From JB111 sp052093225 (GTDB lineage Bacteria; Actinomycetota; Actinomycetes; Actinomycetales; Actinomycetaceae): a stretch of 64,000 nt of DNA. The position numbers and the translations under genes are program-made. The stretch's first letter is position 1. Each line of letters starts with the position of its first letter. Positions 47,843-57,745 of the stretch are shown here, in pieces. The stretch is from NCBI GenBank assembly GCA_052093225.1, contig JBQDDG010000013.1, forward strand, positions 5,396-69,395, read 5' to 3'. The notes below the pieces were generated by a model. The model made no database searches. It saw only the letters and a list, made by a program, of their open reading frames with translations, and was not told where the DNA came from.

Positions 47843-49675
47843 TCAGCCGAGCCTGGCGAGCAGCGAGGACGCCTCCTGCCGGGAGCTGCCCTCCTCGGTG
47901 AGGTGGCGCAGGTCCTCGGGGACCTCCTCGCCCCGGCGCACCATCGCCTGGCCCCACAGGCGTCCGGCGCGGTAGCTCGACCGCACCAGCGGGCCGGCCA
48001 TCACCCCGAGGAAGCCGATCTCCTCGGCCGCCTCCGACAGCTCGACGAACTCCTGCGGCTTCACCCAGCGGTCCACGGGGTGGTGGCGCAGCGAGGGGCG
48101 CATGTACTGGTTGATCGTGATGAGGTCGGTGCCGGCGTCGCGGATGAGCTGCAGCGCCTCGACGACCTCGTCGAACGTCTCGCCCATGCCGAGCATGAGG
48201 TTGGACTTGGTGACGAAGCCGTCCTCGCGGGCGGACGTGAGGACCGAGAGCGAGCGGTCGTAGCGGAAGCCCGGGCGGATGCGGCGGAAGATCCGCGGCA
48301 CCGTCTCCACGTTGTGGGCGAGCACCTCGGGCCGCGAGGAGAAGACCTCGGCGAGCTGCTCCGGCACGGCGTCGAAGTCGGGGATGAGGAGCTCGACGCC
48401 GGTGCCCGGGTTGAGCCGGTGGATCTGCCGGACGGTCTCGGCGTAGAGCCAGGCACCGCCGTCGTCGAGGTCGTCGCGCGCGACGCCGGTGATCGTCGAG
48501 TACCGCAGGCCCATGCGCTTGACCGAGCTCGCCACCTTCAGCGGCTCCGCGCGGTCGAACAGGGCCGGCTTGCCGGTGTCGATCTGGCAGAAGTCGCAGC
48601 GCCGCGTGCACTGCGAACCACCGATGAGGAACGTGGCCTCGCGGTCCTCCCAGCACTCGTAGATGTTGGGGCAGCCCGCCTCCTCACAGACGGTGTGCAG
48701 GCCCTGGCCGTGCACGAGCTCCTTGAGCTCGGTGTACTCGGGGCCCGTCGTCGCCCGCGTCTTGATCCACTCCGGCTTCTGACCGATGGGGGTCTCGGCG
48801 TTGCGCTTCTCGATGCGCAGGAGCTTGCGGCCGTTCGGGGCGGTGGTGGGCGCCGAAGCCGGAGCTGCGGCTTCTCCGTGCGCGCCCCCGCACCCGCACG
48901 AGCCGCCCCCGCAGCCGCAGGAACCGCCGGCCGGCGCGCCGACGTCCTTGAGGCCGAGGTCGACCTTCGCGTACGGGGCGGCCTGGGCCCGGGCGGCGGT
49001 CACCGACGTGGCGGCGACGTCGGGCAGGGCGTGGGCCGCCGTCATCGGGAGGAGGTGGCGCACGAGCGCCCGCTCGACGACGTCGGCGGTCTCGGTGAGG
49101 GTGACGGTCCGGCCGAGCTCCGCGCTCAGCGAGGTCACGCCGGCGTCGGAGATCCCGCACGGGACGATCCGCTCGTAGGCCGTGAGGTCGGTGTCCACGT
49201 TGAGGGCGATGCCGTGCATCGTCGTCGAGCGGGCCACGCGCACGCCGATCGCGCAGATCTTCTTGTCGACCGCGCCCTCGCCGCCCGGCACCCACACCCC
49301 GGTGCGACCCGGCACCCGGATCGTCGTCAGTCCCAGCTCGGCGCACGCCTCGACGACCGCGTCCTCGAGGGCACGGACGTAGGCGACGACGTCCACGGGC
49401 TCCGCGAGCCGGACGATCGGGTAGACGACGAGCTGGCCCGGACCGTGCCAGGTGATGCGACCGCCGCGGTCGACGTCGACGACGGGCGTGCCGTCGTCCG
49501 GGCGGTCCGAGCGGGCCGTGCGGCGCCCGGCGGTGTAGACGCTCTCGTGCTCGAGGGCGATCAGCGTGTCGCGGCCGTCCCCGCCCGCGACCTCCGCATG
49601 CACCTGGCGTTGCAGCTCCCACGCCGACCGGTAGTCCGTGCGAGCGGTTCCGAGGTCCAGCCGGCGCAGATCCAT
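47843..49675 (-). CDS. fused LipB-LipA: octanoyltransferase and lipoyl synthase
   Basis: One uninterrupted 610-residue frame. Residues 1-215 are LipB, which moves octanoate from acyl carrier protein to a lysine of lipoyl domains: ITWHGPGQLVVYP, VDKKICAIGVRVARS (Lys138/139) and the catalytic Cys173 in RIVPCGISDAGVTSL. Residues 282-610 are LipA, which inserts sulfur into the octanoyl group: auxiliary cluster cysteines 330, 335 and 341 (CEEAGCPNIYEC), radical SAM cysteines 356, 360 and 363 (CTRRCDFC) and RSSY near the C-terminus. The linker (216-281) carries GGSCGCGGGSCGCGG. All key residues of both enzymes are present. In most bacteria the two genes are separate. The E2 and E3 genes lie upstream on the same strand. 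Confidence 0.93.
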   Translation of the reverse strand: MDLRRLDLGTARTDYRSAWELQRQVHAEVAGGDGRDTLIALEHESVYTAGRRTARSDRPDDGTPVVDVDRGGRITWHGPGQLVVYPIVRLAEPVDVVAYVRALEDAVVEACAELGLTTIRVPGRTGVWVPGGEGAVDKKICAIGVRVARSTTMHGIALNVDTDLTAYERIVPCGISDAGVTSLSAELGRTVTLTETADVVERALVRHLLPMTAAHALPDVAATSVTAARAQAAPYAKVDLGLKDVGAPAGGSCGCGGGSCGCGGAHGEAAAPASAPTTAPNGRKLLRIEKRNAETPIGQKPEWIKTRATTGPEYTELKELVHGQGLHTVCEEAGCPNIYECWEDREATFLIGGSQCTRRCDFCQIDTGKPALFDRAEPLKVASSVKRMGLRYSTITGVARDDLDDGGAWLYAETVRQIHRLNPGTGVELLIPDFDAVPEQLAEVFSSRPEVLAHNVETVPRIFRRIRPGFRYDRSLSVLTSAREDGFVTKSNLMLGMGETFDEVVEALQLIRDAGTDLITINQYMRPSLRHHPVDRWVKPQEFVELSEAAEEIGFLGVMAGPLVRSSYRAGRLWGQAMVRRGEEVPEDLRHLTEEGSSRQEASSLLARLG

Positions 49676-49814
49676 GCCCTCGATGCTATCCACCAATCGA
49701 CGGGGGCGGGGACGGTGCCCGCCGCGGGCAGTCGGTACGCCGCGAACCGCCGACACTCCGCGGGCCCGCGACACTCCGCGGCCCATGACGTGCTGAGTCC
49801 CCGTGACATGCCGC

Positions 49815-49854
49815 GGGCCCCGCACCCTCCGCGGTGGCGGAACGTGCGGGGCCC
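49815..49854 (-). terminator. hairpin between E2 and lipBA genes
   Basis: GGGCCCCGCAC (49815-49825) pairs exactly with GTGCGGGGCCC (49844-49854), an 11-bp stem with an 18-nt loop, 33 bp beyond the E2 stop at 49887 on the minus strand. It separates E2 from lipBA in transcription, at least partly. No T tract is seen. The 140 bp from here to the lipBA start hold short direct repeats (GCGACACTCCGCGG) and no gene. Confidence 0.6.
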
Positions 49855-49886
49855 GTCGGTCAGGTTCCTTCGGCGGGCAGCCTGGG

Positions 49887-51725
<1,839 letters not shown>

Positions 51726-51751
51726 GGTGTGCTTTCTCCTTGTGCGCGGGC

Positions 51752-53128
51752 TCAGTTGTGGGAGTGGAGCGGCTTGCCGGCGAGCGCGAGCGCGGCCTCG
51801 CCGACGGCCTCGTTCTGCGTCGGGTGGGCGTGGACGAGGGAGGCCACGTCGTCCGGGTAGGCCTCCCAGTTGACCATGAGCTGCCCCTCGCCGACCTGCT
51901 CACCGATGCGGGCGCCGATGCCGTGGAAGCCGACGATCGGGCCGTCCTTCTCGCGGACGAGCTTGATGAACCCGGTGGTCTTGAGGATCTGCGACTTGCC
52001 GTTGCCGCCGAGGCTCATCTGCACCACCTCGACGTTGTCCTTGCCGTAGGCCTCCTCGGCCTCGGGCTGCGTGAGGCCGACGGAGGCGACCTCGGGGTCG
52101 CAGTACGTGACGCGCGGGATGCCGGACTCGACGATCGGGGCCGGCTGCAGCCCCGCGATCTCCTCGGCCACGAAGATGCCCTGCTGGAAACCGCGGTGGG
52201 CGAGCTGGAGCCCGGGGACGATGTCGCCGACGGCGTAGACGCCCGGGACGTTGGTGGCCAGGCGCTCGTTCGTCAGCACGAAGCCACGCTCCATCGCGAC
52301 GCCCTGCTCCTCGTAACCGAGGTTCGCCGTCGACGGTCCGCGTCCGACGGCCACGAGCAGGTAGTCCGCCTCGATCGACTTGCCGTCCTCGGTCGTCACC
52401 GTGACGCCCGAGTCCGTCTGGGTGACGCCCGAGAACCGGGCGTTCGTGTGGAAGGTGATCTTGCGCTTGCGGAACGCGCGCTCGAGCTGCTTGGAGATCG
52501 CCGGGTCCTCGTTGGGCACGAGGTTGGGCAGGCCCTCGATGATGGTGACGTCCGCTCCGAACGACTTCCACACCGAGGCGAACTCGACGCCGATGACGCC
52601 GCCGCCGAGGACCACGACCGAGCCCGGCACGTGGTCGAGGGCGAGCGCCTGCTCCGAGGTGATGACGCGACCGCCGATCTCGAGGCCCGGGAGGGACTTC
52701 GAGTACGAGCCGGACGCGAGGATGACGTTGCGGCCCACGAGGCGACGCCCGTCGACCTCGACGGTGTTCGGCGCGACGAGGGTGCCCCAGCCGGTGACGA
52801 GCTCGATCGACGCGGCGGAGACGAGGCCCTGGAGGCCCTTGAACAGCCCGCCGACGACGCCCTCGCGGTAGGAGTTGACCGTCGGCATGTCGATGCCCTC
52901 GAAGGAGGCCTTGACGCCCACGGCGGCCGAGCCCTGGACCTCGTCCGCGACCTCGGCCGCGTGCAGCAGCGCCTTCGTCGGGATGCAACCGCGGTGCAGG
53001 CAGGTGCCCCCGAGCTTGTCCGCCTCCACGAGGGCCACACTCAGCCCGAGCTGCGCCCCGCGCAGGGCCGCCGCGTAGCCGCCGCTCCCCGCTCCGAGGA
53101 TGACGATGTCGTACTCCTGGTCTGCCAC
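51752..53128 (-). CDS. lpdA: dihydrolipoamide dehydrogenase (E3)
   Basis: A 458-residue flavoprotein that reoxidises dihydrolipoyl groups with NAD+. It has the FAD motif YDIVILGAGSGGYAAALRGA, the redox disulfide GGTCLHRGCIPTKALLHA (Cys-x4-Cys), the NAD motif VVVLGGGVIGVEFASVWKSF, the second FAD motif VYAVGDIVPGLQLAHRG, and a C-terminal HAHPTQNEAVGEAAL containing the catalytic His-Glu pair. The GTG at 53128 follows AAGGAGAGGCAC. It lies upstream of E2 on the same strand. A longer frame reaching 53284 is rejected because it runs through a hairpin. Confidence 0.96.
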   Translation of the reverse strand: MADQEYDIVILGAGSGGYAAALRGAQLGLSVALVEADKLGGTCLHRGCIPTKALLHAAEVADEVQGSAAVGVKASFEGIDMPTVNSYREGVVGGLFKGLQGLVSAASIELVTGWGTLVAPNTVEVDGRRLVGRNVILASGSYSKSLPGLEIGGRVITSEQALALDHVPGSVVVLGGGVIGVEFASVWKSFGADVTIIEGLPNLVPNEDPAISKQLERAFRKRKITFHTNARFSGVTQTDSGVTVTTEDGKSIEADYLLVAVGRGPSTANLGYEEQGVAMERGFVLTNERLATNVPGVYAVGDIVPGLQLAHRGFQQGIFVAEEIAGLQPAPIVESGIPRVTYCDPEVASVGLTQPEAEEAYGKDNVEVVQMSLGGNGKSQILKTTGFIKLVREKDGPIVGFHGIGARIGEQVGEGQLMVNWEAYPDDVASLVHAHPTQNEAVGEAALALAGKPLHSHN

Positions 53129-53262
53129 GTGCCTCTCCTTGCCGCAGGCTGACGGTCCGCTGTCCGGGACCGCGATATCAACAGGTCCCACCGTAGTCGC
53201 CGAGCCGGGCGCGATCTCCCGGCTGGCGACGGCGGGACGTCTCCAACAGATGGTGTCACGAG

Positions 53263-53294
53263 GCGGGAGGCGATGCGCGTCCATCGCCTCCCGC
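53263..53294 (-). terminator. hairpin after pepA
   Basis: GCGGGAGGCGATG (53263-53275) and CATCGCCTCCCGC (53282-53294) form a perfect 13-bp stem with a 6-nt loop, 12 bp beyond the pepA stop at 53306. No T tract follows. It separates pepA from the lpdA operon. Confidence 0.75.
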
Positions 53295-53305
53295 GGGACG
53301 TGAGG

Positions 53306-54775
53306 TCAGACGCCGGCGCGCTGCTCGAGGTAGGTGAGCATCGTGCGGACGCCGTAGCCGGTGCCGCCGGCGGGGGTGTAGCCGTAGGCGGACGCCTCGT
53401 TGAAGCTCGGCCCGGCGATGTCGATGTGGCCCCAGGGGGTCTCGCCGACGAACTGCTGGAGGAACACGCCCGCGGTGAGCATGCCGCCCGCGCGGTCGCC
53501 GGAGTTCTTGAGGTCGGCGACCGGGGAGCGGAGCCCGTCCAGGAGCTCGCCCGGCAGCGGCATCGGCCACGCGTCCTCGCCCGCGGCGCCCGCGGCAGCC
53601 ACCACGTCGGCGCGCACGTCGTCGGTGCCCATGATCCCGGCGGTGCGCTGGCCGAGGGCGACGACCTGGGCGCCGGTGAGGGTGGCGATGTCCAGCACGG
53701 CGTCCGGCCCGGCGGCGACGGCGTCGACGAGGGCGTCCGCGAGGACGAGCCGCCCCTCGGCGTCCGTGTTGGTGACCTCGACGGTGGTGCCGTCGCGCTG
53801 CGTGAGCACGTCGGACGGCCGCTGCGCGGTCCCGCTCGGCATGTTCTCCGCGAGCGGCAGGTACCCGGTGACGGCGACCGGCAGGCCGAGATCGGCGGCG
53901 GCGAGCACGGTGTGCAGCACGGCGGCGGCACCCGCCATGTCCGACTTCATCGTCTCCATCGACTTCGGCGGCTTGAGCGAGAGGCCGCCCGAGTCGAAGG
54001 TGATCCCCTTGCCGACCAGCGCGTAGCGCCCGGCCGCCTTGCGCGGGGTGTAGCTGAGCACGACGAGGCGCGGGCCGCGGGGCGAGCCCTTGCCGACGCC
54101 GACGAGCCCGCCGTAGCCGCCCGCCTCGAGGGCGGCCGCGTCGAGCACCTCGACCTTGACCTTCCCGGGGGAGGCCTTCGCGAGCTCCTTCGCGCGGTCG
54201 GCGAAGGTCTCGGGGTAGAGCTCGCCGGGGGAGGCGTTGACGAGCTCGCGGGTCGCGTTGACGTGGGTGGCGACGACGCCGGCGCGCTTGACGGCGGCCG
54301 CCGTCTCGCCCCCCTTCGGCGTGGCGATCGTCAGGCGGGCGACGGGCGGCGTGGGCTCGCTGCGGTAGGTCCCCACGAGGAACGCACCGAGCAGGGCACC
54401 TTCGGCGACGGCGCCGGCGAAGGCCGCATCGTCCGCGGGCAGGGCGAGGACGGCGTGCTCGGCGCCCTCGAGCGTGCGGGTGGCGGCGCCGGCGGCGCGG
54501 CGCAGGGCCTCGGGGGAGAGCTCGTCGAGGGCGCCGACCCCGGTGAGGACGACGGAGCGCGCCGCCCACTTCTCGGGGGCGTCGACCCGGCGCACCTCGT
54601 CCGGCCTGCCGCTCACGCCGAGGGACGCCAGCCTGCCGTCGAGGACGCCGACGTGGCGGCCGAGCGAGTCGGCGCCGAGGAGGGCGGGGCCGGACGGCGT
54701 CGTGGCGACCCCGACGACGATCGCGTCCGCGCTGATCGTGGTGGCTTGCTTGTGGCTGGGTTCGAGAGTGGTCAC
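53306..54775 (-). CDS. pepA: leucyl aminopeptidase (M17)
   Basis: A 489-residue M17 leucyl aminopeptidase, which uses two metal ions to remove N-terminal residues from peptides. The C-terminal catalytic domain shows LVGKGITFDSGGLSLKPPKS (with the metal-binding Lys and Asp), MKSDMAGAAAVLHTVLAAAD, and the family signature NTDAEGRLVLADAL, ending with HIDIAGPSFNEASAYGYTPA. The N-terminal 170 residues are the regulatory/oligomerisation lobe. It is divergent from pyrD (53 bp apart) and begins the E3/E2/lipoate gene run, though a hairpin lies after it. Confidence 0.95.
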   Translation of the reverse strand: MTTLEPSHKQATTISADAIVVGVATTPSGPALLGADSLGRHVGVLDGRLASLGVSGRPDEVRRVDAPEKWAARSVVLTGVGALDELSPEALRRAAGAATRTLEGAEHAVLALPADDAAFAGAVAEGALLGAFLVGTYRSEPTPPVARLTIATPKGGETAAAVKRAGVVATHVNATRELVNASPGELYPETFADRAKELAKASPGKVKVEVLDAAALEAGGYGGLVGVGKGSPRGPRLVVLSYTPRKAAGRYALVGKGITFDSGGLSLKPPKSMETMKSDMAGAAAVLHTVLAAADLGLPVAVTGYLPLAENMPSGTAQRPSDVLTQRDGTTVEVTNTDAEGRLVLADALVDAVAAGPDAVLDIATLTGAQVVALGQRTAGIMGTDDVRADVVAAAGAAGEDAWPMPLPGELLDGLRSPVADLKNSGDRAGGMLTAGVFLQQFVGETPWGHIDIAGPSFNEASAYGYTPAGGTGYGVRTMLTYLEQRAGV

Positions 54776-54827
54776 CGTCCCAGGGTAGGCCGCGTGGCGC
54801 GCGCCGCGCCCCGCCTACGCTTGCCCG

Positions 54828-55862
54828 GTGCCGCTGCCAGCGATCTATCCCGCCCTCTACCGCCACCTCATCACCCTCGTCGACGCCGAGCAGGCGCACG
54901 TGCTCGCCCTGCGCGCGATCGCCCTCGCGGGACGGGTCGAGCCGCTGCGGCGGCTGCTCAGGGCCACCGTGGGGCGGCGTCCCGACGTGCCGCTTGCGCC
55001 CGCGCCGCACGGGCCGCTCGCGCGACAGGTGCCCGCCGCCGTCGGTCTCGCCGCGGGGATGGACAAGAACGGGCGGTCGATCCTCGGGCTCGACGCGCTC
55101 GGGTTCGGCTTCGTCGAGGTCGGGACCGTCACCGCCCGTGCCCAGCCCGGGAACCCCCGCCCGCGGGCCTGGCGCCACCCCGAGCTGCACGCGCTCCGCA
55201 ACGCCATGGGCTTCAACAACGACGGCGCGGACGCCCTCGCCGAGCGGCTGCGCCGGCTGCGCTCGACCCGGAAGGGACGCGGCGTCGTCGTCGGCGTGAA
55301 CATCGGCAAGTCGCGCGTCACGCCGGTCGAGGACGCCGTCGCCGACCACGAGTACTCGGCCAGGGCCCTCGCGCGCTGGGCCGACTACCTGGTCGTCAAC
55401 GTGTCCTCGCCGAACACGCCGGGGCTGCGCAGCCTCCAGGCCGTGGACTCGCTGCGCCCGATCCTCACCGCCGTGCAGTCGGCGGCGGACGAGGCGGCGG
55501 GGCGGCGGGTACCGCTCCTGGTGAAGATCGCCCCGGACCTCGCGGACGACGACGTCGACGCCGTCGCGGGCCTCGCGCTCGAGCTCGGCCTCGCAGGGGT
55601 CGCGGCGACGAACACGACGATCGACCACGACCTCGGCGCCGGAGGGTTGTCCGGCGCCCCGCTCACCGAACGCTCCCGGGCGGTGGTCCGGCGCCTGCGC
55701 CGAAAGATCGGGCCTGGCCCCCTGATCATCGGGGTCGGTGGTATCGGGTCGGTCGACGACGCGCGGGACATGATCGTCGCCGGCGCCGACCTCGTGCAGG
55801 TCTACACCTCGTTCGTCGAGCAGGGGCCCGTGCTGCCCGGGCGCCTCGCCCGCCTCGTATGA
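54828..55862 (+). CDS. pyrD: dihydroorotate dehydrogenase, quinone-dependent (class 2)
   Basis: A 344-residue class 2 enzyme oxidising dihydroorotate to orotate in pyrimidine synthesis, passing electrons to quinone. FMN and substrate residues are in VGLAAGMDKNGRSI, FVEVGTVTARAQPGNPRPR, MGFNNDGADAL, VVVGVNIGKSR, and the catalytic serine region VVNVSSPNTPGLRSLQ, then LLVKIAPDL, AATNTTI and IIGVGGIGSVDDA. The N-terminal helical extension (residues 1-45) typical of membrane-attached class 2 enzymes is present. The GTG at 54828 starts it. The AEC transporter gene overlaps its stop by ATGA. Confidence 0.96.
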   Translation: MPLPAIYPALYRHLITLVDAEQAHVLALRAIALAGRVEPLRRLLRATVGRRPDVPLAPAPHGPLARQVPAAVGLAAGMDKNGRSILGLDALGFGFVEVGTVTARAQPGNPRPRAWRHPELHALRNAMGFNNDGADALAERLRRLRSTRKGRGVVVGVNIGKSRVTPVEDAVADHEYSARALARWADYLVVNVSSPNTPGLRSLQAVDSLRPILTAVQSAADEAAGRRVPLLVKIAPDLADDDVDAVAGLALELGLAGVAATNTTIDHDLGAGGLSGAPLTERSRAVVRRLRRKIGPGPLIIGVGGIGSVDDARDMIVAGADLVQVYTSFVEQGPVLPGRLARLV

Positions 55863-56946
55863 GGGGCGTGCTCGAGGCCTACGGCACGATCGGCGTCCTC
55901 ATCGGCGCGGGCATGCTGCTCGCGCACCTGCGGATCGTCGACCTCGGCGTCCAGCGGGCCCTCGGCAAGGTCGTGTTCTGGGTGGCGGCCCCCGCCCTGC
56001 TGGTCGGGGTGGTGGGCGAGGCTGAGCTGTCCGACATCGTCTCGTTCGCGGCCCTCGCCCAGTTGCTCGCCGTCCTCGTCGCCTGCGTCGCGGTGGCGGT
56101 GCCGGCGCGGCTGATCTTCCGACGCGATCTCGTGGGGACCACGGTCGCGGCGTCGCTGGTCGGTTTCGTCAACGCCATCAACCTGGGCCTCCCGCTCGCG
56201 ATCTTCGCGCTCGGCGACGCCACCGCCGTCGTGCCGATGGTGATGATCCAGCTCATCCTCGTCCAGCCGGTGATGATCGCCGTCCTCGAGCGGTCGCGGG
56301 CCGGGCGGGGCGCGACCGGGGCCGGTAGTGCCGGGGCNNNNNNNNNNNNNNNNNNNNNNNNNNNNNNNNNNNNNNNNNNNNNNNNNNNNNNNNNNNNNNN
56401 NNNNNNNNNNNNNNNNNNNNNNNNNNNNNNNNNNNNNCCGGGGCCGGTAGTGCCGGGGCGGTTGAGGCCACCGCGCGACCAGGCCCGCTACGGGCGGCGC
56501 TCCAGACGCTGGCCAACCCCATGCTGCTCGGCACCGCCATCGGGATCGTCCTCTCGGCCACCGGCTGGGCGCTGCCGACGGTCGTCGACACCCCGCTGTC
56601 GATGCTGGGCGACATGACGATCCCCGCGATCCTCCTCGGGTTCGGGGTCTCGCTACGGCTCGGCCCGCGCGTGGGCGCCGGCGGGGGCTGGGCGGAGGTC
56701 GCCTGGATCTCGGCCGTCAAGCTCGTCCTCATGCCCGCCGTCGCCGCCGGTGCGGCCTACGCGCTGGGGCTCGACCGCGCCGGGATCCTCGCGGTGTCCG
56801 TGGTGGCGGCGCTGCCGGCGGCGCAGAACGTGTTCGTCATCGCGGGGGAGTACGAACGCGGCGAGCAGCTCGCGCGCGACGGCATCGTCGTGACGACGGT
56901 GCTCTCGTTCCCGGCGGTCCTCGCCATCGCCGCCGTGCTCGGCTGA
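55859..56946 (+). CDS. AEC (auxin efflux carrier-like) transporter, interrupted by an N gap
   Basis: The N-terminal half shows TIGVLIGAGMLLAHLRIVDL and AINLGLPLAIFALGDATAVV (AEC-type helices). The C-terminal half reads LGDMTIPAILLGFGVSLRLG and ISAVKLVLMPAVAAGAAYAL, ending in a typical SFPAVLAIAAVLG. A 100-N gap (56338-56437) splits them. Both flanks contain CCGGGGCCGGTAGTGCCGGGGC, and joining there gives one frame (TGAGSAGAVEATARPG), so the protein is probably intact, about 325-330 residues. AEC members export small organic acids or auxin-like compounds; the substrate is unknown. The ATG overlaps the pyrD stop. Confidence 0.85.
56338..56437. other. assembly gap, 100 N, probably of near-zero true length
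   Basis: The left flank ends in CCGGGGCCGGTAGTGCCGGGGC-type sequence and the right flank begins with the same 22 bases. Collapsing the two copies restores the AEC transporter frame with no extra sequence needed. Confidence 0.8.
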
Positions 56947-57014
56947 CCTGCTCCCGGCCCGGGCGGTACCGGCGAGGGGCGGGTGCTCCTCGAACCCGCC
57001 GTTCCTGTCCGCTC

Positions 57015-57659
57015 CTACTTCGGTACTACCGGTTCGCCGCCGATGCGCACCTGCGGCTTCGGCTGGCGGAGGAAGCGGGGGTACATCGACCGGATGAACG
57101 CGTACCAGACCGTCCCCTTGGTGTAGCGGTCGCCGTACTCGCGCAGGAGCCTGCGCTTCATCATGAACACCGCGAACACCGAGGTGATGATCGACAGGAC
57201 GAGCAGGAGGTACATCGCGAGGACGATCACCCCCTCGGAGCCGGGGAAGAACTGACCCACCACGAGCATCCCGAGCATGATGACGAATGCGCCCGGCAGG
57301 AAGATCTGCGAGGGCAGGAACCGCGAGTCGACGTAGTCGCGGGCGGCCCGGCGCACCGGCCCTTTGTCCCGCGGCGGCAGGTAGCGGTCGTCGCCCGTGC
57401 GCATGGCCTCCTGCTGGCGGGCGAACGCCTTGTTGCGCTCGGCCCGCGCCCGCTTCTTCGCGGCCTTGCGGTCATTCACCACGAGCGGCTGCCGGTTGCG
57501 GGCCTCCGCCTCGGCCCGGGTCGGCGTCGGGCGCCCCTTCCGCGGGGTCGTCCCCGCGGCGGACCTGTGCGCGTCGGACGCGTCCGTGGCCTCGGCGTCG
57601 GTGGCCTCGGGCGGGGAGTCGGGCGCGTCTGCGGTCGCGTCGGTGCGGCGGATTCTCAC
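57015..57659 (-). CDS. DUF3043 family membrane protein
   Basis: A 214-residue DUF3043 protein. A Thr/Asp/Ala-rich N-terminus is followed by a basic coiled-coil-like stretch (KAAKKRARAERNKAFARQQE) and the family core DRYLPPRDKGPVRRAARDYV, with DSRFLPSQIFLPGAFVIMLG and a second helix (VIVLAMYLLLVLSIITSVFA), then KRRLLREYGDRYTKGTVWYA and an FIRSMYPRFLRQPKP ending. Function is unknown, but the family is nearly universal in actinobacteria. The GTG at 57659 is chosen over upstream starts, which would run into the promoter of the divergent M20 peptidase gene. Confidence 0.9.
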   Translation of the reverse strand: MRIRRTDATADAPDSPPEATDAEATDASDAHRSAAGTTPRKGRPTPTRAEAEARNRQPLVVNDRKAAKKRARAERNKAFARQQEAMRTGDDRYLPPRDKGPVRRAARDYVDSRFLPSQIFLPGAFVIMLGMLVVGQFFPGSEGVIVLAMYLLLVLSIITSVFAVFMMKRRLLREYGDRYTKGTVWYAFIRSMYPRFLRQPKPQVRIGGEPVVPK

Positions 57660-57745
57660 CCCTGAAGGGTAGTGGACACCGCGCGGCGCGCAGCCGGCGA
57701 CCCGAGTGGACCGCCGCACAGGTCGCCCTCGCCTAGCCTCGTGGG

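Noticed and set aside
53273..55858. A long plus-strand gene antisense to pepA
   Set aside because: Gly/Arg/Asp-rich translation with no domain; the region is covered by pepA with all M17 motifs and by pyrD in another frame. Only the part from 55859 (AEC transporter) is real.
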